This document shows, one piece after another, positions 26,401 through 33,708 of a stretch of 64,000 nucleotides of DNA. The stretch is from Oceanihabitans sp. IOP_32. GTDB lineage: Bacteria; Bacteroidota; Bacteroidia; Flavobacteriales; Flavobacteriaceae. The translations under genes and the position numbers were made by a program. Position 1 is the first letter of the stretch. Each line of letters opens with the position of its first letter. The stretch is from the NCBI RefSeq assembly GCF_009498295.1, contig NZ_CP040813.1:1035001-1099000 (forward strand), written 5' to 3'. The notes under the pieces were generated by a model. That model saw only the letters and a list, made by a program, of their open reading frames with translations. It made no database searches and was not told the DNA's origin.

Positions 26401-27460
26401 CGTTATCGTTATCTAAGTCGCAAATATCTGAAATACCATCACCATCGGTATCTAAATTTCCAGAAGCGATGGGATCGCAAGGGTCAACAACGCAGGAGAT
26501 TGTAGCCTCCCAACCAGCTTCAACAATAGAATAATCTGAATAAAACTCAAAATATAATGTATTGGAAGAATTGCTCGATCTTACAGTACCTGGAGAAGAA
26601 TTACAATACCTCCCTATAAGTGGTGCATTACTATCTACACCATCGTAAATAAGTAAACCATACCAACCACAAGTCGAATGATTTTCAACACTCCAAGTGG
26701 TAAAATCTATTTGTATCGGGTTGCCATTAGATGAGGTAAAAGCCACACTGTAATTTTCATCGTTACTATACGTCCCGTCACTTCCACCAGAATCGTAAAA
26801 CGTACCAGAACAAGTTGTAATGGTTTGTCCGTTTACTGCGTCTATTTTATATGTATTCACAGCCACCTCGATATTATCGAGCCACCATCTTTCGTTATTT
26901 TGGTTAATATTTGCAGCTCCTGTAATAAATCGAATTCTTGTTAAACTACCACCCAAATATGTTGCTGGTATAGATATACTTTCATTTTGAGCTGCATTAA
27001 TACCACCACTTACACCATTAATTGTTAGAAGCGTAGTATAAGTCCCATCATTTTCAGGGTCTATTTGAATCAATAAAGTTTCGCCTCCATCAAAATTATT
27101 CTGCGTATCATAATCGAAATTTAGGGTTGCAGAGGTTGCAGCACTGAGGTCGATTAATCTATAAGCTCCTGCGTCATTATCCTTTAATTCGAGAACATTG
27201 CCAGGCAAATCACAACTTCGAAGTGGATTACCAGTTGCATTCACATCTTGTGTGTTGCCGTTTGCTCCATCACGAATCCAACTATTATTTGCCCAATTTG
27301 AGCCACTCATGTTACCAGTAAAAACAATACTTAAGTTATCAAAACCATCAGATGCTGTGAAACTTTGTGCATTCACAATAACAGGAAACACAAAAAACAA
27401 AACAGCTATAAGTACCGTTGCAATTGTTTTAAACATATGATTAGCGTAACTCTTTTTCAT
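23465..27460 (-). CDS. Large CUB / thrombospondin type 3 repeat surface protein
   Basis: This 1331-aa protein has a signal peptide (cleavage near VNA-QSF, about residue 31), a beta-sandwich (about 35-200, NFDYDTQNN, RWWLDNIEVA) and a CUB-like domain (about 213-323, CSGTFYDSGG to GWEATISC). Three blocks of calcium-binding thrombospondin type 3 repeats (DTDGDGIPDYLDNDSDGDGC type) alternate with beta-sandwich domains. The C-terminus is an Ig/PKD-like domain (ALVLSSNATADRATA to GEYVLTITHSN). No type A or type B sorting domain follows: the protein ends VRRSLLITNPHIYQRVKNN. Two internal blocks are nearly identical at DNA level. A second Met (residue 9) is an alternative start. Probably an adhesin; ligand unknown. 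Confidence 0.88.
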   Translation of the reverse strand: MKKSYANHMFKTIATVLIAVLFFVFPVIVNAQSFTASDGFDNLSIVFTGNMSGSNWANNSWIRDGANGNTQDVNATGNPLRSCDLPGNVLELKDNDAGAYRLIDLSAATSATLNFDYDTQNNFDGGETLLIQIDPENDGTYTTLLTINGVSGGINAAQNESISIPATYLGGSLTRIRFITGAANINQNNERWWLDNIEVAVNTYKIDAVNGQTITTCSGTFYDSGGSDGTYSNDENYSVAFTSSNGNPIQIDFTTWSVENHSTCGWYGLLIYDGVDSNAPLIGRYCNSSPGTVRSSNSSNTLYFEFYSDYSIVEAGWEATISCVVDPCDPIASGNLDTDGDGISDICDLDNDNDGILDVDELDCTPLVLNWENHFVEGGSSETSGDDPTVTTAAPPLVFDGVSLSLARTTNATGNWRINSRFTSYGYTSFQNAIAGGETAHDFTFSRAVNNLAFTVYDVDTGGHFTDEITFEIISNGVAYNLRPTDYNILGTSISYIGNNTFRGGGTDENFELNLTVPVEKLIIYHKQGKVNQVGTGNQGVAFGDFSFCVPKDTDGDGTPDYLDTDSDGDGCPDAIEGDGSYTYSDIDNYGKLTGTVNQNGVPNNGANQGIGTSKDAAINACCDATTSGYPDIDNDGVADICDLDNDNDGILDTVENGGFNSGDINLLGNFGVGNLDNADNGVKTTSITGLNATYIFTENGTSISTRNASGTSEQGPMFSFNRSGTASIDIVFSELISGAYFKLTDFDASEVITVEVYDQNNDIINIEAGNYSTLGSSINNTGNVFTDNGTGWNVDGDSVSDDAIGSVIFNFSGQLISRIRVSANLTGNAAIRLTEIKDFYRVLDTDGDGIPDYLDNDSDGDGCPDAIEGNGSYTYSDIDNYGKLTGTVNQNGVPNNGANQGIGTSKDAAINACCDATTSGYPDIDNDGVADICDLDNDNDGILDVDEQNCGAITIIDDFNAPLWNYGTGNGGDASGSGTLQGVPFTMAFSVNNGTKLFTSTNKYTSNSTLGHGGNPGSLLLSGPDESITLVFDAPITVIIGFDHLDGNADGWLFSTPADRVVSLGVGHEIQGTGEINGVNYITGSQPNNLTVSYFEWVNITTLTITTTGSNGTTIGLNSITSYCDTDGDGIPDYLDNDSDNDGCFDANEAYGNPNADADGNGTYGSGTLTVANGEINSDGTVVQASYAYTPENLNNVKTALRFNPGTTPDAVINVRSGDALVLSSNATADRATAYQTTAPFAPIYGTPGNANAGLQYAWTFNDGTGPVSIGGNSPTLDLGTVSLSDAGEYVLTITHSNHVCANETITSVVTVRRSLLITNPHIYQRVKNN
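24637..24927 (-). repeat. Internal direct repeat, copy 1 (TSP3 block)
   Basis: This segment encodes the linker GSYTYSDIDNYGKLTG to GTSKDAAINACCD with flanking TSP3 motifs. It is repeated at 25513-25803 with an offset of 876 bp and only scattered differences. The near-identity suggests recent duplication or gene conversion. Confidence 0.85.
25513..25803 (-). repeat. Internal direct repeat, copy 2 (TSP3 block)
   Basis: Second copy of the roughly 290-bp block found at 24637-24927. Differences are mostly silent or conservative (for example gttacc/gtcacc at the GN/GD position). Confidence 0.85.
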
Positions 27461-27539
27461 GTTATAATACTTTAATAATAAACTAAAGTTTATTTACAAT
27501 TACTGCCTCTCAATTCTTGTAATTATAAATAAATTTAGA

Positions 27540-29036
27540 TTACTTCACCACAAAAACGATAGTCATAAAAGAGGCTTCGGTGGCATTTGCTTTAATATCG
27601 TAGGTTAAAACACCGTTTGCATCAATACGTAAATTTTCGAACACATCGGTATCGTAATACGTGATGTAGTACTCCAACTCATTAGCTGCTAGGGTTGGAA
27701 TACTTCCAGATGCTTCTGCACTACTAACTAAGGCTGTTCCACCAAACTGGTTTACATACTCGCTATGCAAGTCTTTAAATAAGCCTGTCCCTTTTGTAGA
27801 GGTATCAAAAACAATGGGAGGCATATAAAAAAACTTAGGCATGGCGGCTTTTACTTGCCTTAGTGTGCCATCTGTTTCTAAAGCTACTAAATTATCGTCT
27901 GTTGTTCCGTCTTGTAAACCGTCTACTTTTAGTGTATTCGTTGCGGTTGTTGTTATTGTAGTAGATTGAGTTAATGCGCCCCCTAATTCAATGTTGTTAG
28001 TTGTTTTTGTTAATCCATTGTTAGCTGTTGTACTTTCGGCATTTACCGTGTAGGTAGTCACATCGCCTGATACTGCAGTATTTACGGTTACTCCCGTTCC
28101 AGCACTTACCTCGGTAGTTTTTTGATTATTTTGAATGGCTGTTTTTGAAACGTTTACCTGGTACGCGGTGTTATTTCCTGTTGTAGCTGCTGTTACCGTT
28201 GTGTTAACCCCATCTGCAAGGGTTGTGGTATTTTGTTCTGCTTGTATTGCTGTACTTAAGTCGACTGCAGCAGATCTGACCCCATTCACTGAGGTTTCTA
28301 AATTAGCACCGGTTAGCGTATTGGATACACCATTTATAATAGTAGCATTTGAAGACACGCCATTTACTGTTGATGACATCGTATTAGCAGCCGACGTCAA
28401 GGTATTTGTTGTGGCTGGAATTAAAGTTGAAGGATTAGCCCAGGTAGCTGCTCCGCTGTCTGTTACTAAAACTTGTCCGTTTGTTCCTGGTGTAATTTCT
28501 AAATTAACATTGTTTAAAGTGGCTCCAGATCCTCCTGTTACCGTAATACTAGACCCAGAGATTGTATTGGTGCTAGTAGGCGTCCAATTAGTTCCGTTAT
28601 ACACCAATACTTGGTTGGCTACTGGAGTAGTTGCATCAATAGCTGTGCCTTGGATAGCTACCACATTTGTATTTCCAGCCAGCCCTGTAACATCGCCAGC
28701 CAAAGCAATGCTTTGAATGTCATTTTGTTCTGCAAACCGCATCCAACGCTTGGTATCCCAATAATAATAGCCTGGCGTTACACCATTGGCTCCAGTGGTT
28801 GTGTTTTCGTTATAAACTAACAACGACTGGGCTACAGGTGAAATTATTGGCGCCTCCACTATGGTACTTGTTAATTGAACTCTTGGAATTAACAACCCGC
28901 GTTTTTCTGAATCGAGATCAATAACAGCCGACTTATTGGGCGTGTTTGTCCCAAAGCCTTCTTGAGCAAAGACCATAGTATTGCCTAAAACAAACAACAC
29001 TATAATCCCTATATATTTTAAAACAATTTTTTTCAT
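27540..29036 (-). CDS. Beta-repeat surface protein, paralogue 1
   Basis: This 498-aa protein has a signal peptide (IVLFVLGNTMVFAQ) and an N-terminal domain shared with the next two genes upstream (GFGTNTPNKSAVIDLDSEKRG, LLIPRVQL, SLLVYN, VTPGYYYWD). A long Thr/Asn/Ala-rich repetitive region follows (TTLADGVNTTVTAATTGNNTAYQVNVSK type), and a short distinct C-terminal domain (about 405-498). It has no recognised enzyme motif and no T9SS sorting domain. The repetitive beta-helix character and shared N-terminus resemble tail-fibre or stalk proteins of Bacteroidota. Located 79 bp upstream of the 1331-aa gene, in the same direction. Confidence 0.8.
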   Translation of the reverse strand: MKKIVLKYIGIIVLFVLGNTMVFAQEGFGTNTPNKSAVIDLDSEKRGLLIPRVQLTSTIVEAPIISPVAQSLLVYNENTTTGANGVTPGYYYWDTKRWMRFAEQNDIQSIALAGDVTGLAGNTNVVAIQGTAIDATTPVANQVLVYNGTNWTPTSTNTISGSSITVTGGSGATLNNVNLEITPGTNGQVLVTDSGAATWANPSTLIPATTNTLTSAANTMSSTVNGVSSNATIINGVSNTLTGANLETSVNGVRSAAVDLSTAIQAEQNTTTLADGVNTTVTAATTGNNTAYQVNVSKTAIQNNQKTTEVSAGTGVTVNTAVSGDVTTYTVNAESTTANNGLTKTTNNIELGGALTQSTTITTTATNTLKVDGLQDGTTDDNLVALETDGTLRQVKAAMPKFFYMPPIVFDTSTKGTGLFKDLHSEYVNQFGGTALVSSAEASGSIPTLAANELEYYITYYDTDVFENLRIDANGVLTYDIKANATEASFMTIVFVVK

Positions 29037-29153
29037 GAGTTTGTAATTATTGTTTTTCAGCGGTCCTATGCCACATCCGTTTATTCACTACCTTAGTATC
29101 AAGTTTTAGTTATAGGATGTATCATATTGTATCTCCTAAAGCATTTTTTAATA

Positions 29154-31877
29154 TTAAATACGCCCCACAAGAGACCACGTCGAACCGTTAGATTTTATAA
29201 TCCAACCTTGGTATGGCATGCTTCCATAGATAGTTACACCATCTACACCTGGAATATTAACATAGGCATCTGGCTCGTTGGTATTTGCTATTTTTACGTT
29301 AATTACTTGACCTTTAGCATCTGCTGCAGGAGGCAGGGTAATATCGATATCATCAGATCCTATGTTTGCCAAAATTGTAATTTCTTGAACAAATTTGTTG
29401 TATCCAGTTTGTGATGCAACTGTGAAATCTGCACCTGTTGTATACTCTAATGATCTTGCTACTTTTCGCAGTATTCCAGTGTTTTCGTCGGCTAAAACAA
29501 TAGCTGCTGAATTGGCTGCTGAATTTTGTAAACCTGCTATAGCTAAAGTATTTGTAGCATCGGCAGTAATTACGGTAGGTGTAATTAAGGCGCCACCCAA
29601 TTGCACGTTGTTTCCCGTTTTGGTTAAACCGTTGTCTGCTGTTGTTGTGTTGCCAAGATTACTTTGATCAATCCATGCAGCTTCACCTGTTGCACCTGTA
29701 ACTAAAACTTGATTATTACCAGCGTCTGCTATATCGCTCACTTGAATGGTTTTGTTAGCAATGTCATCAGACAAAATAGTTCCATCTAAAATCTTATCTG
29801 TAGTAATCGCGTCGGCTCCAACTTTTGCATTGGTTACTGCGCCATTTGTTAAATGAATAGTGTTAATAGAACCATCTTTAACTTCAACAATATAAGGATC
29901 TGTTGTAGTTCCTGTACCACTCACAACAGTAGTGTTACCATCTGATATAGACGCTAGTAAAGTATTTGGATTAACCCAAGTAACATTTCCAGAAGCATCA
30001 GAAATCATAATCTCTCCTGCACCACCTCCAGTTATCTTGGCATTAGTTACTGCGCCATCAGCCAAATCTACTGTTCCAATTGTACCATCTAAAATCTTAT
30101 CTGTGGTAATCGCGTCGGCTCCAACTTTTGCATTGGTTACTGCGCCATTTGTTAAATGAATAGTGTTAATAGAACCATCTTTAACTTCAACAATATAAGG
30201 ATCTGTTGTAGTTCCTGTACCACTCACAACAGTAGTGTTACCATCTGATATAGACGCTAGTAAAGTATTTGGATTAACCCAAGTAACATTTCCAGAAGCA
30301 TCAGAAATCATAATCTCTCCTGAACCACCTCCAGTTATCTTGGTATTAGTTACTGCGCCATCAGCCAAATCTACTGTTCCAATTGTACCATCTAAAATCT
30401 TATCTGTGGTAATCGCGTCGGCTCCAACTTTTGCATTGGTTACTGCGCCATTTGTTAAATGAATAGTGTTAATAGAACCATCTTTAACTTCAACAATATA
30501 AGGATCTGTTGTAGTTCCTGTACCACTCACAACAGTAGTGTTACCATCTGATATAGACGCTAGTAAAGTATTTGGATTAACCCAAGTAACATTTCCAGAA
30601 GCATCAGAAATCATAATCTCTCCTGAACCACCTCCAGTTATCTTGGTATTAGTTACTGCGCCATCAGCCAAATCTACTGTTCCAATTGTACCATCTAAAA
30701 TCTTATCTGTGGTAATCGCGTCGGCTCCAACTTTTGCATTGGTTACTGCGCCATTTGTTAAATGAATAGTGTTAATAGAACCATCTTTAACTTCAACAAT
30801 ATAAGGATCTGTTGTAGTTCCTGTACCACTCACAACAGTAGTGTTACCATCTGATATAGACGCTAGTAAAGTATTTGGATTAACCCAAGTAACATTTCCA
30901 GAAGCATCAGAAATCATAATCTCTCCTGCACCACCTCCAGTTATCTTGGTATTAGTTACTGCGCCATCAGCCAAATCTACTGTTCCAATTGTACCATCTA
31001 AAATCTTATCTGTGGTAATCGCATTATCAGCAATACCTAAAGTCACATCTTTTAACAAACTGCTTGCAACAGAAACATCTGTACCAACCGTATTTCCTGC
31101 AGTAACTGTAATGCCGTTACCAGAAAGAGTTTTTGCCGTTAAGTTGCCCTCATCAATAGCATCATTTACCAAAGATTGAGCAGATGTAAGTTTTAAAACA
31201 CCATCTGTTCCCATCACTACGATATTTTGGGTTGTGCTATCAAAAGTCGTAGAAACATCTTCTAAACCAGTAATAGCAAGATCATTAGTACCGGTTGCGA
31301 TTGTGGTTGTCGCTTCAGTTAAAGTCCCACCTAATTTAATATCGTTACTAGCGTTAATATTTAAACCGTTGCTTGCTGTAACCACACCATTAATAAATGT
31401 TGCTGGATCCACCCAAACCGTTGTTGTTACACCTCCAACAATTCGAGTTACCAATACTTGACCATCTGTTCCACCAGCAACTGCAACTTCATAATCTGTA
31501 GTATTACCAGTAGTAGAACTGCTAACGGTTACATTTTTTCCTGCACTTACCGTTACGGTTTTTTCGGTTGTGGCCGATACAAAACGCACCCATTTAGCAT
31601 TAGTAGGATCAGCATCCCAGTAGTAATAACCTGGTGTCACATCGCCTGTAGTAGCTGTATTATAAACTAAAAGTGATTCTGCTGGAGAATTCACTGGAGC
31701 AGCCACTGTTGTAGACGTTAAGGACAAACGCGGAATTAACAAACCTCGCTTTGAAGATACGATATCTACAGCTGCTGATCTATCGGGTTGATTTGTTCCA
31801 AAACCTTGTTGCGCTATAGCCTTTGAAGATGCTAAGAACGTAAAGAGTGTTAAAACGATTAGAGTAATTTTTTTCAT
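29154..31877 (-). CDS. Beta-repeat surface protein with four near-identical 101-residue repeats, paralogue 2
   Basis: This 907-aa protein has a signal peptide (LTLFTFLASSKAIAQ), then the family N-terminal domain (GFGTNQPDRSAAVDIVSSKRG, LLIPRLSL, VTPGYYYWD). Next comes a repeat array in which each unit reads roughly ITTDKILDGTIGTVDLADG, AVTNTKITGGG, GEIMISDASGNVTWVNPNTL and TTDPYIVEVKDGS. The unit is 101 residues (303 bp) and four copies are present. The C-terminal domain (about 800-907) has a beta-rich fold (ITLPPAADAKGQVINVKIANT) shared in style with paralogue 3. The pattern suits a trimeric or beta-helical stalk with variable length. Function is unknown. Confidence 0.85.
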   Translation of the reverse strand: MKKITLIVLTLFTFLASSKAIAQQGFGTNQPDRSAAVDIVSSKRGLLIPRLSLTSTTVAAPVNSPAESLLVYNTATTGDVTPGYYYWDADPTNAKWVRFVSATTEKTVTVSAGKNVTVSSSTTGNTTDYEVAVAGGTDGQVLVTRIVGGVTTTVWVDPATFINGVVTASNGLNINASNDIKLGGTLTEATTTIATGTNDLAITGLEDVSTTFDSTTQNIVVMGTDGVLKLTSAQSLVNDAIDEGNLTAKTLSGNGITVTAGNTVGTDVSVASSLLKDVTLGIADNAITTDKILDGTIGTVDLADGAVTNTKITGGGAGEIMISDASGNVTWVNPNTLLASISDGNTTVVSGTGTTTDPYIVEVKDGSINTIHLTNGAVTNAKVGADAITTDKILDGTIGTVDLADGAVTNTKITGGGSGEIMISDASGNVTWVNPNTLLASISDGNTTVVSGTGTTTDPYIVEVKDGSINTIHLTNGAVTNAKVGADAITTDKILDGTIGTVDLADGAVTNTKITGGGSGEIMISDASGNVTWVNPNTLLASISDGNTTVVSGTGTTTDPYIVEVKDGSINTIHLTNGAVTNAKVGADAITTDKILDGTIGTVDLADGAVTNAKITGGGAGEIMISDASGNVTWVNPNTLLASISDGNTTVVSGTGTTTDPYIVEVKDGSINTIHLTNGAVTNAKVGADAITTDKILDGTILSDDIANKTIQVSDIADAGNNQVLVTGATGEAAWIDQSNLGNTTTADNGLTKTGNNVQLGGALITPTVITADATNTLAIAGLQNSAANSAAIVLADENTGILRKVARSLEYTTGADFTVASQTGYNKFVQEITILANIGSDDIDITLPPAADAKGQVINVKIANTNEPDAYVNIPGVDGVTIYGSMPYQGWIIKSNGSTWSLVGRI
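29782..31021 (-). repeat. Tandem array of 303-bp coding repeats (about 4 units)
   Basis: Unit starts recur every 303 bp (about 29782, 30085, 30388, 30691), with a partial unit before 31021. The two middle units appear identical base for base over 303 bp. The outer ones differ by a few bases (GGGAGE versus GGGSGE, TNAK versus TNTK). Such identity permits copy-number change by recombination and could also be an assembly collapse point. Confidence 0.93.
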
Positions 31878-31919
31878 AAGTATCGTAGGTATTTTAGATT
31901 GTATTCTGTTGGTTAGTAT

Positions 31920-32792
31920 TTAAAATTTATTTATTATTTTCCATTCGGTGCCATCGGAAATCAACTCCCAACCCGAATAGGGTAATGCAGTATATAATTG
32001 TGCTAAACCATCGATTGTACCAATAATGGTCACAAAAAAATCTTCATTGCTATCTTCTTTTTTAATAATGATTTTCTTTCCTCTATTATCGGCAGTTGCC
32101 GCTGGCAAGGTAATGTCTACATCACCACCATTGGCATTACCAAGAACGATAGCATCGTTTGGTTTCACGGTGTACGACACACTCGTTTCCACTATAGTAT
32201 TTAGGTTTGTGTAATCGACCGACAATTCGCCTTGCGCATTAATTTTAACGGTTGGGTTTGCTGCTGCTTCTCTTACAACCCCTAAAGTTGTGCCAGTGGC
32301 CGTGTTAACGTTCACCTTGTATTCTGTATTATTAAGGAGTGTTGCACTTTCTACTGTCGTATTTGTGCCATCTGCAAGGGATGTGGTTGTTTGGAGATTT
32401 CTAACCAAAGTAGTTAAATCTAATTGAGTGGTATTACCACCTGCATCAATATATGTAAACGCATTATTAACGATATCCCAATACACGGCATTGTCGGGTA
32501 AATTAGCCTCTACGGCGAGTTTTTGCCAACGCCCTTGAAACCAATAATAATACCCAGGTGTTAGTGTACTAGTTGTACTGGTGTTATAAACAAGCAAACT
32601 CTCCACATTACCTGCACTTATAGTGGTTTGATCGGTAGGACTTGTTAACGCTATTTGCGGTATTAAAACACCACGATTTGAAGATTTTATGTCTAATTGT
32701 GCTGAGGGGCTCGGTAAATCCGTTCCCACTCCAACTTGTGCCCACAGAAAGTTACTCACGATTAACGCAAGGAAAAGTAATGTTTTTTTCAT
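31920..32792 (-). CDS. Beta-repeat surface protein, paralogue 3 (short)
   Basis: This 290-aa protein has a signal peptide (LLFLALIVSNFLWAQ), the shared N-terminal domain (GVGTDLPSPSAQLDIKSSNRG, VLIPQIAL, SLLVYN, LTPGYYYWFQGRW) and a short repeat-poor middle. The C-terminal domain (VDITLPAATADNRGKKIIIKK) resembles that of paralogue 2. It is the first gene of the leftward surface-protein set (32792 to 19295). The three paralogues may be length variants of the same stalk or sheath protein. No catalytic motif is visible. Confidence 0.83.
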   Translation of the reverse strand: MKKTLLFLALIVSNFLWAQVGVGTDLPSPSAQLDIKSSNRGVLIPQIALTSPTDQTTISAGNVESLLVYNTSTTSTLTPGYYYWFQGRWQKLAVEANLPDNAVYWDIVNNAFTYIDAGGNTTQLDLTTLVRNLQTTTSLADGTNTTVESATLLNNTEYKVNVNTATGTTLGVVREAAANPTVKINAQGELSVDYTNLNTIVETSVSYTVKPNDAIVLGNANGGDVDITLPAATADNRGKKIIIKKEDSNEDFFVTIIGTIDGLAQLYTALPYSGWELISDGTEWKIINKF

Positions 32793-32869
32793 AAGCAGGT
32801 TGTTTAAAATACTTAAATGAGGAAAATAAATATTTCTTTACAATTTTAATTTTAAATAGTCTTAAAAAC

Positions 32870-32912
32870 TGTAGAAACCTGTATACAACTGCTACAGCTT
32901 TCTACAAACTTA
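32870..32912 (-). promoter_or_regulatory. Inverted repeat with overlapping -7 box upstream of the surface-protein operon
   Basis: TGTAGAAA (32870-32877) is repeated in inverse as TTTCTACA (32899-32906). The minus-strand TAAGTTTG (plus 32912-32905) fits TAnnTTTG and overlaps the right arm. No TTG is found at proper spacing. The layout would suit a regulator-dependent promoter about 115 bp before the start codon at 32792. Confidence 0.35.
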
Positions 32913-33014
32913 AGTAATTTTGTACAAATAAACGTAGTATTTCATTAATAAATGTAAGTATCCTTATTGTATATAACTATGCGTGCATAATAAATTTTTA
33001 TAACGAAAAATTTT

Positions 33015-33185
33015 CAAGGATCATTCTCAAAAAATCAATACCAAAGAAGTGCAATACTCTTCAATGAATATCCTGATATCAAGATTGCATTTAACTTAGT
33101 ACAGGGATTAAGAAATATTTTCAATACAGCAAAATCAGTAGAAATAGCATACACAAAATTAGCGCATTCTTCCTCTATAGATTAA
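33015..33185 (+). pseudogene. Transposase remnant (ISAon1-like C-terminal fragment)
   Basis: A 57-codon open stretch ending at TAA (33183-33185) has no start codon or upstream partner. Its translation includes QYQRSAILFNEYPDIK, then IAFNLVQGLRNIF and IAYTKLAH. This matches by eye the conserved C-terminal region of ISAon1-type Bacteroidota transposases (RAxILFxxYPxIxxAYNLxxxLxxIF). The usual WY(N/D)xVE continuation is replaced by SSSID and a stop. It is therefore a 5'-truncated, decayed insertion-sequence fragment. Confidence 0.7.
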
Positions 33186-33203
33186 TAACAATATTTGCTT
33201 AAA

Positions 33204-33224
33204 CACAACTTTTGGACTTGATCC
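33204..33224 (+). mobile_element. Probable right-end inverted repeat of the decayed IS
   Basis: The 21-bp stretch from CACAACTTTTGG to GACTTGATCC lies 18 bp after the transposase stop and looks like the terminal repeat of this IS group. No left-end partner (starting GGATCAAGTCC) is found upstream, consistent with loss of the 5' part. The identification rests on recall of the IS type. Confidence 0.45.
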
Positions 33225-33300
33225 AATAAACCTCTATTTGACATCACCCCTATATGGACTTAGATTTCGAATACTTCTTAAAAAGGAAACTTTTAAGCCA

Positions 33301-33331
33301 AAAAAAATCCTAAGGGCGAACCTTAGGATTT
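33301..33331 (-). terminator. Intrinsic terminator after tRNA-Val copy 1
   Basis: AAATCCTAAGG (33305-33315) pairs with CCTTAGGATTT (33321-33331) around a 5-nt loop. An A-run at 33301-33307 reads as a U-run on the minus strand. It sits 9 bp beyond the tRNA 3' end. Confidence 0.85.
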
Positions 33332-33339
33332 CTATAGTG

Positions 33340-33414
33340 TGGGCGCGAAGGGATTCGAACCCCTGACCCCTTGGGTGTAAACCAAGTGCTCTGAACCAAC
33401 TGAGCTACGCGCCC
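33340..33414 (-). tRNA. tRNA-Val (anticodon TAC), copy 1
   Basis: This 75-nt gene folds as a full cloverleaf on the minus strand. The acceptor GGGCGCG (33414-33408) pairs with CGCGCCC, the anticodon arm is CTTGG-TTTACAC-CCAAG, and the T arm contains GGTTCGAAT. The anticodon TAC reads GUA valine codons. CCA is not encoded. It is identical to the copy at 33571-33645, and has its own promoter box and terminator. Confidence 0.97.
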
Positions 33415-33427
33415 CAAAAACGAAGTG

Positions 33428-33435
33428 CAAATATA
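33428..33435 (-). promoter_or_regulatory. -7 element for tRNA-Val copy 1
   Basis: On the minus strand TATATTTG matches TAnnTTTG, 13 bp upstream of the tRNA 5' end. The flanking text CAAATATAAACTAG (plus strand) is shared with the box of copy 2. Confidence 0.6.
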
Positions 33436-33534
33436 AACTAGTTTTTTATAAAACGGTCATCTTTTTTGAATCTATTTTAAATTAAATAGTAACCCTTTAA
33501 AAATCAACCACTCCCTGTAAAAGAGACTAGACAT

Positions 33535-33568
33535 AAAAAAATCCTAGAGATAAACTCTAGGATTTTTT
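33535..33568 (-). terminator. Intrinsic terminator after tRNA-Val copy 2
   Basis: AAAAATCCTAGAG (ending 33549) pairs with CTCTAGGATTTTT (from 33555) around a 5-nt loop, with A/T runs on both sides. It lies directly beyond the tRNA 3' end and could act on both strands. Confidence 0.85.
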
Positions 33569-33570
33569 AG

Positions 33571-33645
33571 TGGGCGCGAAGGGATTCGAACCCCTGACCC
33601 CTTGGGTGTAAACCAAGTGCTCTGAACCAACTGAGCTACGCGCCC
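33571..33645 (-). tRNA. tRNA-Val (anticodon TAC), copy 2
   Basis: This 75-nt gene is identical to copy 1, with acceptor GGGCGCG, anticodon loop TTTACAC and T loop TTCGAAT. The two genes are 156 bp apart, each framed by its own promoter box and terminator. This indicates a tandem duplication of the whole transcription unit rather than of the tRNA alone. Confidence 0.97.
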
Positions 33646-33659
33646 CAACAATCGAGGTG

Positions 33660-33667
33660 CAAATATA
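33660..33667 (-). promoter_or_regulatory. -7 element for tRNA-Val copy 2
   Basis: On the minus strand TATATTTG matches TAnnTTTG, 14 bp upstream of the tRNA 5' end, in the same sequence context as the copy 1 box. Confidence 0.6.
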
Positions 33668-33708
33668 AACTAGTTTTTAATATTTCAAAAATTTTTTGTG
33701 TTATATTT

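Noticed and set aside
22221-27460. The 1331-aa and 413-aa proteins as one gene split by a frameshift
   Set aside because: The 413-aa protein has its own start codon and signal peptide directly after the stop of the other, so two separate genes are more likely.
29782-31021. CRISPR-like or noncoding repeat array
   Set aside because: The repeats are 303 bp, contiguous, in frame (101 residues) and lie inside a signal-peptide protein. No spacers exist.
29932-31179. Four short plus-strand open frames with near-identical translations
   Set aside because: They are opposite-strand shadows of the 303-bp coding repeats and have no independent support.
27540-32792. Prophage tail-fibre genes
   Set aside because: The repeat style recalls tail fibres, but no capsid, terminase, portal or lysis genes are present, each protein has a signal peptide, and the neighbours are T9SS genes.
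33340-33645. tRNA pair as attachment sites of an integrated island
   Set aside because: The copies are full length, only 156 bp apart, each with promoter and terminator, and no integrase or cargo lies between.
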